Shown here piece after piece: positions 1 through 8,457 of a stretch of DNA of 64,000 bases. Every line of letters begins with the position of its first letter. Within the stretch, counting starts at the first letter, position 1. The stretch covers positions 186,001 to 250,000 of the forward strand of contig JALXXC010000002.1 in the NCBI GenBank assembly GCA_025144245.1. Reading direction: 5' to 3'. Under the pieces are notes generated by a model. The model saw nothing but the letters and a program-made list of their open reading frames with translations. It had not been told where the DNA came from and did not search any database. This stretch comes from Corynebacterium sp. p3-SID1145. GTDB lineage: Bacteria; Actinomycetota; Actinomycetes; Mycobacteriales; Mycobacteriaceae. The position numbers and the translations under genes were made by a program.

Positions 1-683
1 TTATTGCCGCCCACGACGAGCATCTGGTAACAATCCGGGAAGCCGTAGTCGGTGTAGGCGAAGTTCTTGAGCTTCACGCCGCGGTCTTCGGCCTCGATGC
101 CCTCCCATGCGACGTAGGGCACGGTGAAGTCGACCTCCTTGGAGTACAGAGCCTCGTAGGCGGAGGTGCCCAGCGTGACTTCCTCGAATTCGCCCTTGCC
201 GCCGGCACCGCGGATGACACCCTTCAGAATCGCATGGTCCGCGGGCGACCCGAAGCCACCGAACGTCTTTCCGTCTAGGTCAGCCGGGCTCTTAATGTCT
301 TCACGGTCGGCGAGGACGCTGACTTCGGTGGTCCAGGTCTGCTCAACGGCGAGGACGGAGCGCACGTCGGCGCCAGCGGCCTTAGCCATGGTCATGCGGT
401 CTTGCGTATCCACGGCGAATTCCGCGTTGCCGGAGTCAGTGAGCAGGATCGGGTTGCTGTCGTTGTACGGCACGACTTCGACATCCAGGCCGGCATCTTT
501 GAAGTAGCCCTTGTTCATAGCCACGTACAGGCCGGTGTGGTTGGTGTTGGGCGTCCAGTCGAGGGCGAAGCGGACCTTTGTCATTCCGTCCCCATCACTG
601 TCAGTGCCACCGCCGCATGCTGCCAGCATCATGGTGGATGCAAGCGCGGTCAAAAAAACGGCGATTTTTTTGCTAATGCCCAT
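1..683 (-). CDS. ThiY-like ABC transporter substrate-binding lipoprotein, 3' end cut off by window
   Basis: The first 227 residues are present and the gene runs off the left edge without a stop. The protein starts with a positively charged signal peptide ending in a lipobox (LAAC, Cys about residue 23), so it should be a membrane-anchored lipoprotein. The mature part carries the RFALDWTPN motif typical of the NMT1/THI5-like family, which binds pyrimidine precursors of thiamine (ThiY type). A TPP riboswitch directly upstream in the leader supports a thiamine-related ligand, though which one (formylaminopyrimidine, HMP or thiamine) cannot be read. A GAGG Shine-Dalgarno lies a few bases before the ATG. 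The permease and ATPase genes would be expected just outside the window. Confidence 0.85.
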   Translation of the reverse strand, partial: MGISKKIAVFLTALASTMMLAACGGGTDSDGDGMTKVRFALDWTPNTNHTGLYVAMNKGYFKDAGLDVEVVPYNDSNPILLTDSGNAEFAVDTQDRMTMAKAAGADVRSVLAVEQTWTTEVSVLADREDIKSPADLDGKTFGGFGSPADHAILKGVIRGAGGKGEFEEVTLGTSAYEALYSKEVDFTVPYVAWEGIEAEDRGVKLKNFAYTDYGFPDCYQMLVVGGN

Positions 684-734
684 TTACCTCGGCCTTTCTC
701 CGGGGCGGAGGGCTCATGTGCGCGAGCACGCCGC

Positions 735-843
735 GACTATCCCTCCGCCAGTGCTAGCTGGATCAGGTTCGACGGGTGAATCTCAGCCTTCGCCTTGCGG
801 CATCGTGGCAGTCTCGGACAGCCACGTTGGCACCCCGTGTCAC
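735..843 (-). promoter_or_regulatory. TPP riboswitch upstream of the ThiY-like gene
   Basis: Read on the minus strand, the leader contains the conserved thi-box blocks in order: CGGGGTGCC, GGCTGAGA, ACCC, GAACCTGATC, then CTGGCGGAGGGA. These form the two sensor arms for thiamine pyrophosphate. The riboswitch 3' strand GGCGGAGGG (plus positions 741-749) is exactly complementary to CCCTCCGCC further down the leader (704-712). That second element also takes part in a small CTCCG/CGGAG hairpin next to the Shine-Dalgarno, which gives a plausible switch acting on translation. A TATAAC -10 candidate lies at plus 853-858. Confidence 0.93.
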
Positions 844-919
844 GCATTCAAGGTTATACCAAGGGTATACCCAGCTTTGCCTGGGTTTCGATTCGCGCGA
901 CCGCACAGCGGAAAAATTG

Positions 920-992
920 TGGAGCATAGGGGAATCGAACCCCTGACCTTCGCATTGCGAACGCGACGCTCTACCAACTGAGCTAATGCCCC
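920..992 (-). tRNA. tRNA-Ala (anticodon CGC)
   Basis: The minus strand folds as a full 73-base cloverleaf: acceptor GGGGCAT pairs with ATGCTCC, the D-arm contains AGCTCAGTTGG, and the T-loop is TTCGATT. The anticodon loop TTCGCAA gives CGC, which reads GCG (Ala). CCA is not encoded. It is a second alanine isoacceptor beside the TGC one at 2801. Confidence 0.95.
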
Positions 993-1120
993 TTAACGGG
1001 AACGTCTGAAAACGTTACGCTTGTCTCCCGCTCACTCCAAACTTGCCTTCCACCAGCCGCGTTTCAGCGATGCGTCCCATATCTGTTGCGCCATGACGCA
1101 CCACGGGCGACGATACTCGG

Positions 1121-1993
1121 GTGACCCTCCACCTCAGTCGTGCTCAGTTTCTCACCGGCGCTCTTGCGGCGGCCGGCACCGCGGTGCTGGCTGGCTGTGC
1201 CCCGTCCAGGGAGACCACGCTCCCGAGCACTTCTAGCACCCCCGTCATGCCTGACACGCTGAGCGGCAACAGCAGCACAACCACGACACCTCCCCCGCCG
1301 CCGGAGGCGTACGCGCATCGCGTCCCGCAAGAATTCGGCACGCACATGGCCGGAATCACGGATACGGTCCCCAGCACCCCCGGTGCCACCACAATCGCGC
1401 TCACCTTCGACGCGTGCGGTGGGCCCGCGGGCTCCGGAGTCGACCAGGCTCTCATCGACACGCTGCGCGAATTCCGCGTCCCCGCGACGCTCTTCCTCAA
1501 CTCACGGTGGATCGAGGCGAACCCGCACGCAACGCAATCGCTTATCGACGACCCCTTGTTCCTCATCCAGAACCACGGCACCCTGCACACCCCTTTGACT
1601 GTGACCGGCCAATCCGCCTACGGAATTGCTGGCACCGAAGATCCTGCCGCGGCGATCAGGGAAATAGAGGACAACCGCGAGCTACTGCGGTCCTTCGGAG
1701 TGGAGTCCGGCTGGTTCCGCTCCGGCACCGCCCACTACGACGATGTGACGGTGGAAATCGCCCGCGACCGCGGCATCAACATCGCCGGGTTCTCCGTCAA
1801 CGGCGATTTCGGTGCCACTGCCCCGGCGAACCAGGTGGCAGCCAGCATCCGCACCGCCCCCGACGGCGCGATCGTGCTCGCGCACATGAATCAGCCTGCC
1901 TCCGGCACAGCCGCCGGCGTGCGCGCCGCCTTGGAGCAGATGCGCGGCACCAGCCACCGCTTCGTCTTCGTCGACGGCACTACCCCCAGCTAA
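1121..1993 (+). CDS. Polysaccharide deacetylase-family lipoprotein
   Basis: A 290-residue NodB-like deacetylase. The N-terminus (about residues 8-26) is a signal peptide ending in LAGC, so a lipoprotein is predicted. A Ser/Thr/Pro-rich linker (about 30-62) leads to the catalytic domain. Motif 1 reads TFDACGG rather than the usual TFDDG: the first Asp (catalytic base) is kept and the second, a usual metal ligand, is Ala. Motif 2 is NHGTLH, a candidate His pair. The TFDACGG variant occurs in a branch of bacterial deacetylases (from memory), so activity is plausible but the substrate is unknown. The GTG start was chosen because it puts the signal peptide at the N-terminus. Confidence 0.8.
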   Translation: MTLHLSRAQFLTGALAAAGTAVLAGCAPSRETTLPSTSSTPVMPDTLSGNSSTTTTPPPPPEAYAHRVPQEFGTHMAGITDTVPSTPGATTIALTFDACGGPAGSGVDQALIDTLREFRVPATLFLNSRWIEANPHATQSLIDDPLFLIQNHGTLHTPLTVTGQSAYGIAGTEDPAAAIREIEDNRELLRSFGVESGWFRSGTAHYDDVTVEIARDRGINIAGFSVNGDFGATAPANQVAASIRTAPDGAIVLAHMNQPASGTAAGVRAALEQMRGTSHRFVFVDGTTPS

Positions 1994-2103
1994 AGCGCCA
2001 CACAGACCCCGCGGTAACCCATCGGGATTCATGGGATGCGAACTGGAGAATCCCACCCACCACAAATGGCGGACGGGATGCGCGGGTCAACGGAGAGCCA
2101 AGT

Positions 2104-2493
2104 TTAGAAGATGATCTTGCCCACGATCTTGGCGATGCCCTTGATCAGGGAAGAGGCACCGTCACCCTTCAGGAAGGACGGGGTGAACAGATCCTTGATG
2201 TCGCCGGCGCTCTTGATGATGCCGTTGGTGACGTCGAGACCCTTTTTTGCGTTATCCAGGCGTGCGTCAGTGATTTCGATCTGGGCGCGGTCGCGCTTCT
2301 GCTTCTCTTCCCACGTCAGATTCTCTTTCTGTGCCTTCTCAGCCTTCGCAGCCTCCTCGACCTTCTCAGCCTTCGGTGCCGCAGTTGCGGTGGTAGCAGT
2401 GGTCGCAGTGGTCGCAGCGTTGGCCGGTGCAGCTGCCAAGACCAGAGCACCTGCGAGGACAGATGCTGCGGCGGCGTTGGTGAACTTCTTCAT
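2104..2493 (-). CDS. Small secreted protein of unknown function
   Basis: A 129-residue protein with a clear Sec signal peptide (MKKFTNAAAASVLAGAL, cleavage near APANA). It is followed by an Ala/Thr-rich stretch and a Lys/Glu-rich, probably helical segment (about residues 45-75), then a C-terminal part with LFTPSFLKGD. The reading frame is open further upstream, but the start at 2493 is preferred because it has a GAAAGG Shine-Dalgarno and makes the signal peptide N-terminal. No family was recognised. The 271 bases upstream (2494-2764) hold no other gene that I can support. Confidence 0.75.
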   Translation of the reverse strand: MKKFTNAAAASVLAGALVLAAAPANAATTATTATTATAAPKAEKVEEAAKAEKAQKENLTWEEKQKRDRAQIEITDARLDNAKKGLDVTNGIIKSAGDIKDLFTPSFLKGDGASSLIKGIAKIVGKIIF

Positions 2494-2764
2494 GGTGTGC
2501 CCTTTCTCGGGTGTGGGTTGGTTTTTGTTTACGGACGGTGCTCCGTGAGCTCCATGAAGAAATGCTAAGGGCTGAAACATGCGCTCACCAGCGCGTTTAT
2601 TCCCCGAGAGAGATGTCTGCACCAAAGTATCTCCCGCGATAATCCGGGAATAAGCGGATGCGCTGGGCAGTCGGCGCACGGGTGGTCCTTCCGGTCATGT
2701 GCTCGCCCGCACAGTGAAAGGACTTTCGTGCACACCCGCTCAGACCCCCGCTTCACCAAAACAG

Positions 2765-2794
2765 AAAACCCTGCACCGTGTGGTGCAGGGTTTT
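2765..2794 (-). terminator. Rho-independent terminator after tRNA-Ala(TGC)
   Basis: AAAACCCTGCACC-gtg-TGGTGCAGGGTTTT is a 13-bp hairpin of the right shape with T-runs in both directions. It lies just downstream, on the minus strand, of the tRNA-Ile/tRNA-Ala pair and should end that transcript. Confidence 0.85.
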
Positions 2795-2800
2795 GGGGTG

Positions 2801-2873
2801 TGGAGCATAGGAGAATCGAACTCCTGACCTCCTCCTTGCAAGGGAGGCGCTCTACCAATTGAGCTAATGCCCC
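2801..2873 (-). tRNA. tRNA-Ala (anticodon TGC)
   Basis: Minus-strand cloverleaf of 73 bases with acceptor GGGGCAT/ATGCTCC, anticodon stem CCTCC/GGAGG and loop CTTGCAA, giving TGC (Ala). It lies 15 bases downstream of tRNA-Ile and is followed by a strong terminator. Confidence 0.96.
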
Positions 2874-2885
2874 TTTGTTCCGAAC

Positions 2886-2962
2886 TGGTGGGCCTAGCAA
2901 GAATCGAACTTGCGACCTCATCGTTATCAGCGATGCGCTCTAACCGACTGAGCTATAGGCCC
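2886..2962 (-). tRNA. tRNA-Ile (anticodon GAT), CCA encoded
   Basis: Minus-strand cloverleaf with acceptor GGGCCTA/TAGGCCC, anticodon stem CATCG/CGATG and loop containing GAT (Ile). The 3' CCA is encoded (positions 2886-2888). It forms a short Ile-Ala tRNA unit. In related genomes such a pair often sits near gyrA (from memory); here the sulfur operon lies between them. Confidence 0.96.
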
Positions 2963-3057
2963 GCTCGGAACTGTTAGAACATTACCCAGGCGACTGGTCT
3001 AAAACCAAATCGCCTGGTCATGTGGTCATTCATGTTCATGCAAAGTTATGCAAGCGG

Positions 3058-3858
3058 TTAGGCTTCACGCGTCTCGCCTGCGGCGGAGTACGGCCCGATG
3101 GCCTTCTTCACCTTGCGGCGCAGCGCAAGGAATTCCGGGTCATCCAGCACCGTGGAAAGGTCGTCCACTCCCCACAGCTCATCACGTTTGCCGTAAAACT
3201 CCGGGGTTTCGAGCACGTCAATGATCCTCCCCGGGTTCGTAGCCATGACGACGACGCGCTGGCCCAGCAGGAGCGCTTCATCGACAGAGTGGGTGATGAA
3301 TATGATGCTCGGCCTGCGGGCAGTCCAAATGGTGAGCAAATCGGCCTGAAGCTGTTCGCGGGTGAAAGGGTCGAGGGCTCCGAACGGCTCGTCCATAAGC
3401 ACCACCCGGGGCTTCACTGCCAGCACCCGCGCAATCTGCGCGCGCTGCTGCATTCCACCTGATAGCTCATGGGGATAGCGTTCTTCCGCTCCTGAAAGGC
3501 CGACCGTGCGGGTCAGCGCTTCTGCCGCTTCGTCGTAGTCTGGGTTTTTGGATATGTCCGCCCCAAAGTGAATGTTGTCCCGGACGCTGAGCCAGGGAAA
3601 GAGGTTGGGTTGTTGAAACACCACCCCGCAGTGATCGCCCGGCCCGTTGACGCGCTGGTTGTCAACAGATATCTCTCCGGTGGAGGCGTTGAGAAACCCG
3701 GCGATCAACCGCAGAAGTGTGGACTTACCGCAGCCCGAGGGTCCGACAATGCACACACGTTCCGAATCCGGGATCTCTAGCGAAATGTCCTCTAGGGCGC
3801 GGACGCTCTCGCCCCGCTGCGTCTCGTAGACGTGTGACACGTTTTTGATCTTGATCAT
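3058..3858 (-). CDS. tauB: ABC transporter ATP-binding protein (taurine/sulfonate type)
   Basis: A 266-residue cytoplasmic ATPase with Walker A GPSGCGKST (near residue 40), Q-loop VVFQQPNLFPW, signature LSGGMQQR, Walker B VVLMDEPFGALD and switch His in FITHSVDEA. This is the TauB/SsuB/nitrate-importer pattern. Its start overlaps the stop of the binding-protein gene by one base, so the two are translationally coupled. It is the last gene of the seven-gene sulfur operon. Taurine versus alkanesulfonate specificity cannot be settled from the ATPase. Confidence 0.9.
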   Translation of the reverse strand: MIKIKNVSHVYETQRGESVRALEDISLEIPDSERVCIVGPSGCGKSTLLRLIAGFLNASTGEISVDNQRVNGPGDHCGVVFQQPNLFPWLSVRDNIHFGADISKNPDYDEAAEALTRTVGLSGAEERYPHELSGGMQQRAQIARVLAVKPRVVLMDEPFGALDPFTREQLQADLLTIWTARRPSIIFITHSVDEALLLGQRVVVMATNPGRIIDVLETPEFYGKRDELWGVDDLSTVLDDPEFLALRRKVKKAIGPYSAAGETREA

Positions 3859-4919
3859 TACTGCACCTTTTCCGTCCTTGCCTCTTCCACATCCACCACG
3901 GCTCGCGCCGCGTCCTCCGGTGAAAGGGGAGCGTCCACTTCCCCTTCGCTTGAGAGAAATTCTGAGGTGTCCACCAGCACCTGGGCGGCACCCCTCATGC
4001 GCTCATCTTGTTCCTCTCCGCTCACGATCGATACGCCTCCCAACTGCCGCTCAGTCTCTTCCAGACTGAGCTCAGCTTGGTTGGCATTGCCTTGAGCGAA
4101 TTCGTCAGGGTCTGAAGCCGCGAGCTGTGCCACCCATTCCTGGAGCCTCGACCATGTCGCAACGAGTTCGGGGTTCGTGTCCACCCACGGGCGCGAAGCC
4201 AGTGAAAAGTTGTACGTCGGAGCTCCGGACTCAGCGACGTCGGTGCTTGTCAACACCACGTGTCCGGATTCCGCAACCTCACTGAGCACCGGGTCCCACA
4301 CGTAGGTGGCGTCGATACTGTCCGACTGCCATGCGGCGGGCAGGCTGTCCGGGGAGAGGTTGACTAATTCGACGTCGTGGGCGGGGTCGAGCCCGGCGGT
4401 TCGCAGCGCGTTGAGGAGGGAATAGTGTGCGGTCGACGAGAAAGGAACCGCAATGCGCGCGCCCCGCAGGTCGGATGCGCTAGCGACATTCGGATCCTTT
4501 GCCACCAGGGCCTCGGACGATCCGATAACGGTATTGACTCTGGTGACTACAACGTCAAGGTTGAGCGGGGCGCTGAGCGCTTTCGCGGTGGGAGTCGAGC
4601 CGAGGAATCCCAAATCGATGGACTCCGAGGCCATTGCCTTGACCACGTCTTGGCCGGTGGGAAACCGTATCCAGTCCACGTTGGCGTTCGGCATGCACGC
4701 CTCGGCCAGCCCGCGGTCGCGGGTGTAGAGCTCGGTTCCGAGAATGACTTGGTACCCGATCTTGATCTCCCCGGACGCTTGTGTCGGTTCGATAGGGCAC
4801 TGTGCGTCCACCTGTTGCTCGTATTCGCTGGCAGACTTACCGACGCAGGCTGCGCACGAGAGGACAGTGGCTAGAGCGACGAGCGTCGCGCCGCACCGTG
4901 TTGTTTGAGGAAATGCCAT
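3858..4919 (-). CDS. tauA: Taurine/sulfonate ABC transporter substrate-binding lipoprotein
   Basis: A 353-residue binding protein with a signal peptide and lipobox-like LSCAAC near residue 25. The body follows the TauA/SsuA plan: IKIGYQ near the mature N-terminus, LGFLGSTPTAKAL, and IDATYVWDPVLSEV, a stretch I associate with TauA rather than SsuA. About 45 residues at the C-terminus, rich in Glu and Ala, look like an extension. It lies between the permease gene (6-base gap) and the ATPase gene (1-base overlap). A sulfonate ligand, probably taurine, is inferred from family and operon context. Confidence 0.85.
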   Translation of the reverse strand: MAFPQTTRCGATLVALATVLSCAACVGKSASEYEQQVDAQCPIEPTQASGEIKIGYQVILGTELYTRDRGLAEACMPNANVDWIRFPTGQDVVKAMASESIDLGFLGSTPTAKALSAPLNLDVVVTRVNTVIGSSEALVAKDPNVASASDLRGARIAVPFSSTAHYSLLNALRTAGLDPAHDVELVNLSPDSLPAAWQSDSIDATYVWDPVLSEVAESGHVVLTSTDVAESGAPTYNFSLASRPWVDTNPELVATWSRLQEWVAQLAASDPDEFAQGNANQAELSLEETERQLGGVSIVSGEEQDERMRGAAQVLVDTSEFLSSEGEVDAPLSPEDAARAVVDVEEARTEKVQ

Positions 4920-4925
4920 GTCTTT

Positions 4926-5774
4926 TTATCCTTTCCCGCGCCATGGAGCCCAGCGGCGCTCGACTAGCAAGAAAATCTGATCCATCGCCACCGCGGTCAC
5001 ACCGATCACGATGATGCAGGCGATAGTTAGGGAGGTATTGAGCTGCGTTCCGGAGATGAACGCCAGCCCGCCGATACCTGGCACACCGTCGTTGAGCTCC
5101 GCCGCGATAATGGCGGACCACGCCATGCCGTTGGCCAACCGAACGCCGCTCAAGATTTCGGGCAGTGCCCCGGGAATACTCACCCGCCGAATGACGTCGA
5201 AGCGGCTCGCCCCCAGAGATTGCGCGGCCCGAACCCAGTCCTGCCTCACACCGAGCACGCCGCTGACAGTGGCCACCGTCACGGCGGGAAAGGTCGCCAA
5301 GAACAGCAAGATGACCTTCGACGTGTCCCCAATGCCGAACCAGACGATGAGCAGACCGATGTATCCGAGGGGCGGGAGTGCGCGCATGAAGCTGATGTAC
5401 GGCTCGACCACCGAACGAACTGCGCGGTAACTTGCCAGCAGCCAGCCGAGGGCCACGCCGACGATTATGCCCGCCCCCAGGCCGACCGCGAGACGCTGCA
5501 AGGTCGCCAAGAGGTGCTGCCAGAGAAAGTATCCTTGCACGCCACAGGCGCGGCGCGCACTTCCCTCCCCCATCGAGCGACAGATATTCGTGTCCACCAG
5601 TTGGCGGCCGACGTCCTGTGGGGAAGGCAGGATCACCGGGTTGATGGACGTAAACCGGGTCACAGACCACCACAGCGCGATCAGCCCAGCAAGAACCGCC
5701 GCCTGAAGCGCCCGCAGGCTCCATATATTTCGTATTTGCATGTATCCACTCTTCTCTGTTTCTTCGTTGCTCAT
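4926..5774 (-). CDS. tauC: ABC transporter permease (taurine/sulfonate type)
   Basis: A 282-residue inner-membrane protein with about six hydrophobic segments. The cytoplasmic loop EAA motif that docks the ATPase (AAQSLGASRFDVIRRVSIP) is clear. The start at 5774 is chosen because it forms an ATGA overlap with the stop of the upstream acyl-CoA-dehydrogenase-like gene; the open frame extends further but inside that gene. It forms the importer with the downstream lipoprotein and ATPase. Confidence 0.88.
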   Translation of the reverse strand: MSNEETEKSGYMQIRNIWSLRALQAAVLAGLIALWWSVTRFTSINPVILPSPQDVGRQLVDTNICRSMGEGSARRACGVQGYFLWQHLLATLQRLAVGLGAGIIVGVALGWLLASYRAVRSVVEPYISFMRALPPLGYIGLLIVWFGIGDTSKVILLFLATFPAVTVATVSGVLGVRQDWVRAAQSLGASRFDVIRRVSIPGALPEILSGVRLANGMAWSAIIAAELNDGVPGIGGLAFISGTQLNTSLTIACIIVIGVTAVAMDQIFLLVERRWAPWRGKG

Positions 5775-6802
5775 ACGCCGAGCTTTTCGTCCTGCGGGAT
5801 CTGCTCCCCCGCTGTGACGCGCTTGCCGAGAATGGCCAGCTTCGTGCGGCGCTTGTCGTGGAGCGTGTGCGTGCGCAGGTCGCGCCACCACCTGTCGAGG
5901 GGGTCCGGACCAGCCGCACCCGCGGTACCGGTCACCTCGAACAACCGCTGAACCGTGCCCAGGGCCGCTTCGTGGATCGCAAGCTTTGCCGCAATGACGG
6001 TCGCAGCGACGTCGTCTGCATCGGCTGCCGCGTCGTCAAGCGCGTGGAGCATGCTGCTTAACGACGCCCGCGCCGCGAACAGCGCGACCTCCACCTCGCC
6101 GACTAGTGCGCTGAGCAGATAGTCCTCTCCCCCGCCGTCACGCGGGAATCCCGCTCGCTGGTAGGTGGCGCGTACCGCCCCTTCGAACAGGCCGAGGTCG
6201 ATGCCGGCGTGGAGGGCCTGCGCATAGGCGCCGTAGTGGGGCAAAGCGAGGGCGCCGCTACGCAGCGAACGCGGTGCCCGCGATACGTCGACGTCGTGGA
6301 AGCGCACCGTGGAGCTGGCGGCGAAAGCCTGACCCATCGCCTCCCAGTCACCGGTAATCTCCACACCGGGAGCGTCGGATGGAATCAGTACAGCCACCGC
6401 GGGCTCTGTGCTGACGGTCACCGCCAGCAGATCGGCGTAGTCCGACCCGGTGCAGAACCGCTTTTCCCCGGACAGCACGCCATCCGAAATGCGCGTCGCC
6501 GGGTTGCCGTCGACTTGCGCGTTGGCCACCAACGCTCCGCTGGGGATCCCGGGAAAACGCCTGGCGAAGACGAAGTGGCTCTGCGGGATCTGGGCGAGCG
6601 ACCCGTCGACGCGAGCCAGGCGGCGCACCAATTCGACTCCCGTGGATAATGGCAGGTCGCCCACGTTGAGCGCGGCTCCAGACTTGAGCTCCTCGCATGC
6701 CAGGCGTACTGCCTCCCGGCGGTCAGCGCCCCGCGCCTCTGCCTCGGTGAGCACGTCGGCGGCGCGATCCGCGGCGGCCATGACATCGTGCGCGTCAGGC
6801 AT
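5771..6802 (-). CDS. Acyl-CoA dehydrogenase-like flavoprotein (SfnC/DszC/SeuC type)
   Basis: A 343-residue protein of the acyl-CoA dehydrogenase fold. The middle beta-domain contains GEKRFCTGSDYADLLAV, as in flavin-dependent desulfurisation monooxygenases (DszC, SfnC). It lacks an obvious acyl-CoA catalytic Glu context. Its place between an SfnG-like LLM enzyme and a sulfonate permease, with 8- and 4-base overlaps, points to a role in sulfone or sulfonate-ester cleavage. C. glutamicum SeuC is a likely functional counterpart (from memory). The start at 6802 (MPDAHDVM) is taken because longer frames run through the upstream gene. Confidence 0.75.
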   Translation of the reverse strand: MPDAHDVMAAADRAADVLTEAEARGADRREAVRLACEELKSGAALNVGDLPLSTGVELVRRLARVDGSLAQIPQSHFVFARRFPGIPSGALVANAQVDGNPATRISDGVLSGEKRFCTGSDYADLLAVTVSTEPAVAVLIPSDAPGVEITGDWEAMGQAFAASSTVRFHDVDVSRAPRSLRSGALALPHYGAYAQALHAGIDLGLFEGAVRATYQRAGFPRDGGGEDYLLSALVGEVEVALFAARASLSSMLHALDDAAADADDVAATVIAAKLAIHEAALGTVQRLFEVTGTAGAAGPDPLDRWWRDLRTHTLHDKRRTKLAILGKRVTAGEQIPQDEKLGV

Positions 6803-7880
6803 GTGCCAACTCCGCACGGGCACGCAGCGGCGCAATGATCTCGCGGCCGAATCGCTGCACCTCCTCGTCGACGTGGAGGAAGCCGCACAAGACCAGGTCG
6901 ACACCGATGGCGCGCAGTTCCTCAAGCCGCTCGTGGATCTGCTCGGCGGTGCCGATCAGCCCTGTCTTGAACCCGTCGTTGTACTGGACGAGGTCTTCTA
7001 ACGAGGAATGCGCCCACATGCCCTTGCCGTCTTTCGTCGCTGCACCGGCGTCGCGCACCGACTTCTGGAACGCCTTGACAGATGCTGTGTCGGCATGCGC
7101 GACGATGTCGCGCAGGCGGTCCTGCGCCTCTGCCTCGGTGTCGCCCACAATGACGAAGGCATTGACACCGATCTTGGTCTCACGCCCTGCAGCCTCGGCG
7201 TGGGAGCGCACCTCGGCGATCTGGTCACGAAGCTCCTCGGCACTGCCGCCGTTGGTGAAATACCAATCGGCGTACTGCCCGCCGTTGGAGCGCGCGGCCG
7301 TGGACGTTCCGCCCTGGAAGAGCTCGGGGGCCTTGAAGGGGCGCGGCTTAAGCGTGTAGTCGCGGATGCGGTAGAAATCGCCGGCGAATTCCACCTTGTC
7401 CTGCGTGAGCAGGGCTCGTAGAACCTGCAGGAATTCCGCGGAGCGGCGGTAGCGCTCGTCGTGGCCGAGCCAGGGCTCGCCCACGGCTCGGAATTCGTCG
7501 CGCAACCACCCGGAGACCACGTTGAGGGCGAAGCGGCCGTCGTACAGCTCGCTCGCGGTAGCCGCAAGATTAGCCAGCACTCCCGGCTGCCACAGGCCCG
7601 GATGGACGGCGGCAATGACCTTGAGCCGCTCGGTGGCCTCGAGCAGGGCGAGCGAGAAGCTCACGGATTCGTGCTGGAATTCAGCCGAGTAGCTCGAGAG
7701 GTAGCGCACCTGCGTCAGGGCGTAGTCGAAGCCGGCTTCCTCCGCGTGGCGGGCGAGCTGCCGGTTGTACTCGATGCCCCAATCGGTGCGTTGTTCGACG
7801 GTCGAGGTGACTAACCCCCCTGAGACATTCGGCACCCAGTAGGCGAAGGAGAGGTCGTCGGCGATACGAGAAGTGGTCAT
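6795..7880 (-). CDS. sfnG: LLM-class FMNH2-dependent monooxygenase, dimethylsulfone monooxygenase-like (SfnG)
   Basis: A 361-residue bacterial luciferase-like enzyme. The N-terminus FAYWVPNVSGGLV and EQRTDWGIEYN is highly characteristic of SfnG, which converts dimethylsulfone to methanesulfinate using reduced FMN. NVVSGWLRDEF and HDERYRRS, the flavin-site region of the family, are present. Reduced flavin would come from the reductase encoded next upstream. Methanesulfinate or methanesulfonate could then pass to SsuD in the same operon. Function is inferred from motif match; sulfonate esters are an alternative substrate class. Confidence 0.85.
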   Translation of the reverse strand: MTTSRIADDLSFAYWVPNVSGGLVTSTVEQRTDWGIEYNRQLARHAEEAGFDYALTQVRYLSSYSAEFQHESVSFSLALLEATERLKVIAAVHPGLWQPGVLANLAATASELYDGRFALNVVSGWLRDEFRAVGEPWLGHDERYRRSAEFLQVLRALLTQDKVEFAGDFYRIRDYTLKPRPFKAPELFQGGTSTAARSNGGQYADWYFTNGGSAEELRDQIAEVRSHAEAAGRETKIGVNAFVIVGDTEAEAQDRLRDIVAHADTASVKAFQKSVRDAGAATKDGKGMWAHSSLEDLVQYNDGFKTGLIGTAEQIHERLEELRAIGVDLVLCGFLHVDEEVQRFGREIIAPLRARAELAHA

Positions 7881-7901
7881 GAAAAGGGTCCTTGGAATGT
7901 A

Positions 7902-8405
7902 TTAAACGGTGGTGGTCACGAACGAGCGGTGGAAGACGAGCGGACGGTGATCGTCGTCGGTGACAGCGCTTTCAATCCGGGCGATGGCGAGGATGTGGTC
8001 GCCGACGTCGACCTCGTCGATAAGCTGCGTTGTCGCGCGCAACGCGGCACCCGGCAGCAGAATCGCGTCGCCGTCGGTGTCAAAGTTCAGGCCGTCGAAT
8101 CGCTGCGCTGAAGGGCGGTAGAAATTCTCCACGTCACCGCGGTTGGCCTCGGAGAGAATGCTCAGCCCGATGCGTTCGGCGCAGCGCAAGAGGGGCCAGG
8201 TGGTCGAGGTCTTCTGGATGCTGATGCTGACCAGCGCTGGGTCGAGGCTGTGCCCGACGAAGCTGCCGATGATCATGCCGGACGGCTGGCCGTCGACAAG
8301 CGCCGCGGCTGTGGCCAGGGGTGTCGGGGCGAGCGCGAGCGCGCCGCGCAGTGAGCGGGTGTCGGAGATGTCGATGTCCGTCGGGGTTGAAATCGTGGCA
8401 GTCAT
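7902..8405 (-). CDS. Flavin reductase (FMN reductase domain)
   Basis: A 167-residue flavin-reductase-like protein with the family patterns GMIIGSFVGHSLDPALVSISI and NFYRPSAQRFDG. It should supply FMNH2 to the two LLM monooxygenases flanking it in the operon. The start at 8405 is supported by an AAGGA Shine-Dalgarno about 8 bases upstream; the longer open frame extends into the end of ssuD. In C. glutamicum a reductase gene (ssuI) sits in the comparable cluster (from memory). Confidence 0.85.
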   Translation of the reverse strand: MTATISTPTDIDISDTRSLRGALALAPTPLATAAALVDGQPSGMIIGSFVGHSLDPALVSISIQKTSTTWPLLRCAERIGLSILSEANRGDVENFYRPSAQRFDGLNFDTDGDAILLPGAALRATTQLIDEVDVGDHILAIARIESAVTDDDHRPLVFHRSFVTTTV

Positions 8406-8457
8406 ATAGGAGTCCTTCCGTCGTTTCTGTGGTGGTCTCTGTGATCGCAGTAGCGTT

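Noticed and set aside
871..886. CCCAG/CTGGG hairpin as terminator of tRNA-Ala(CGC)
   Set aside because: The stem is only five pairs and has no T-run in the direction of the tRNA transcript.
1414..2568. 384-codon plus-strand frame overlapping the deacetylase and small secreted protein
   Set aside because: It is out of frame with the deacetylase and very Arg-rich, and its second half is antisense to a gene with a clear signal peptide.
2565..2921. 118-codon minus-strand frame across two tRNAs
   Set aside because: It runs through the terminator, tRNA-Ala and part of tRNA-Ile; tRNA structure explains the sequence.
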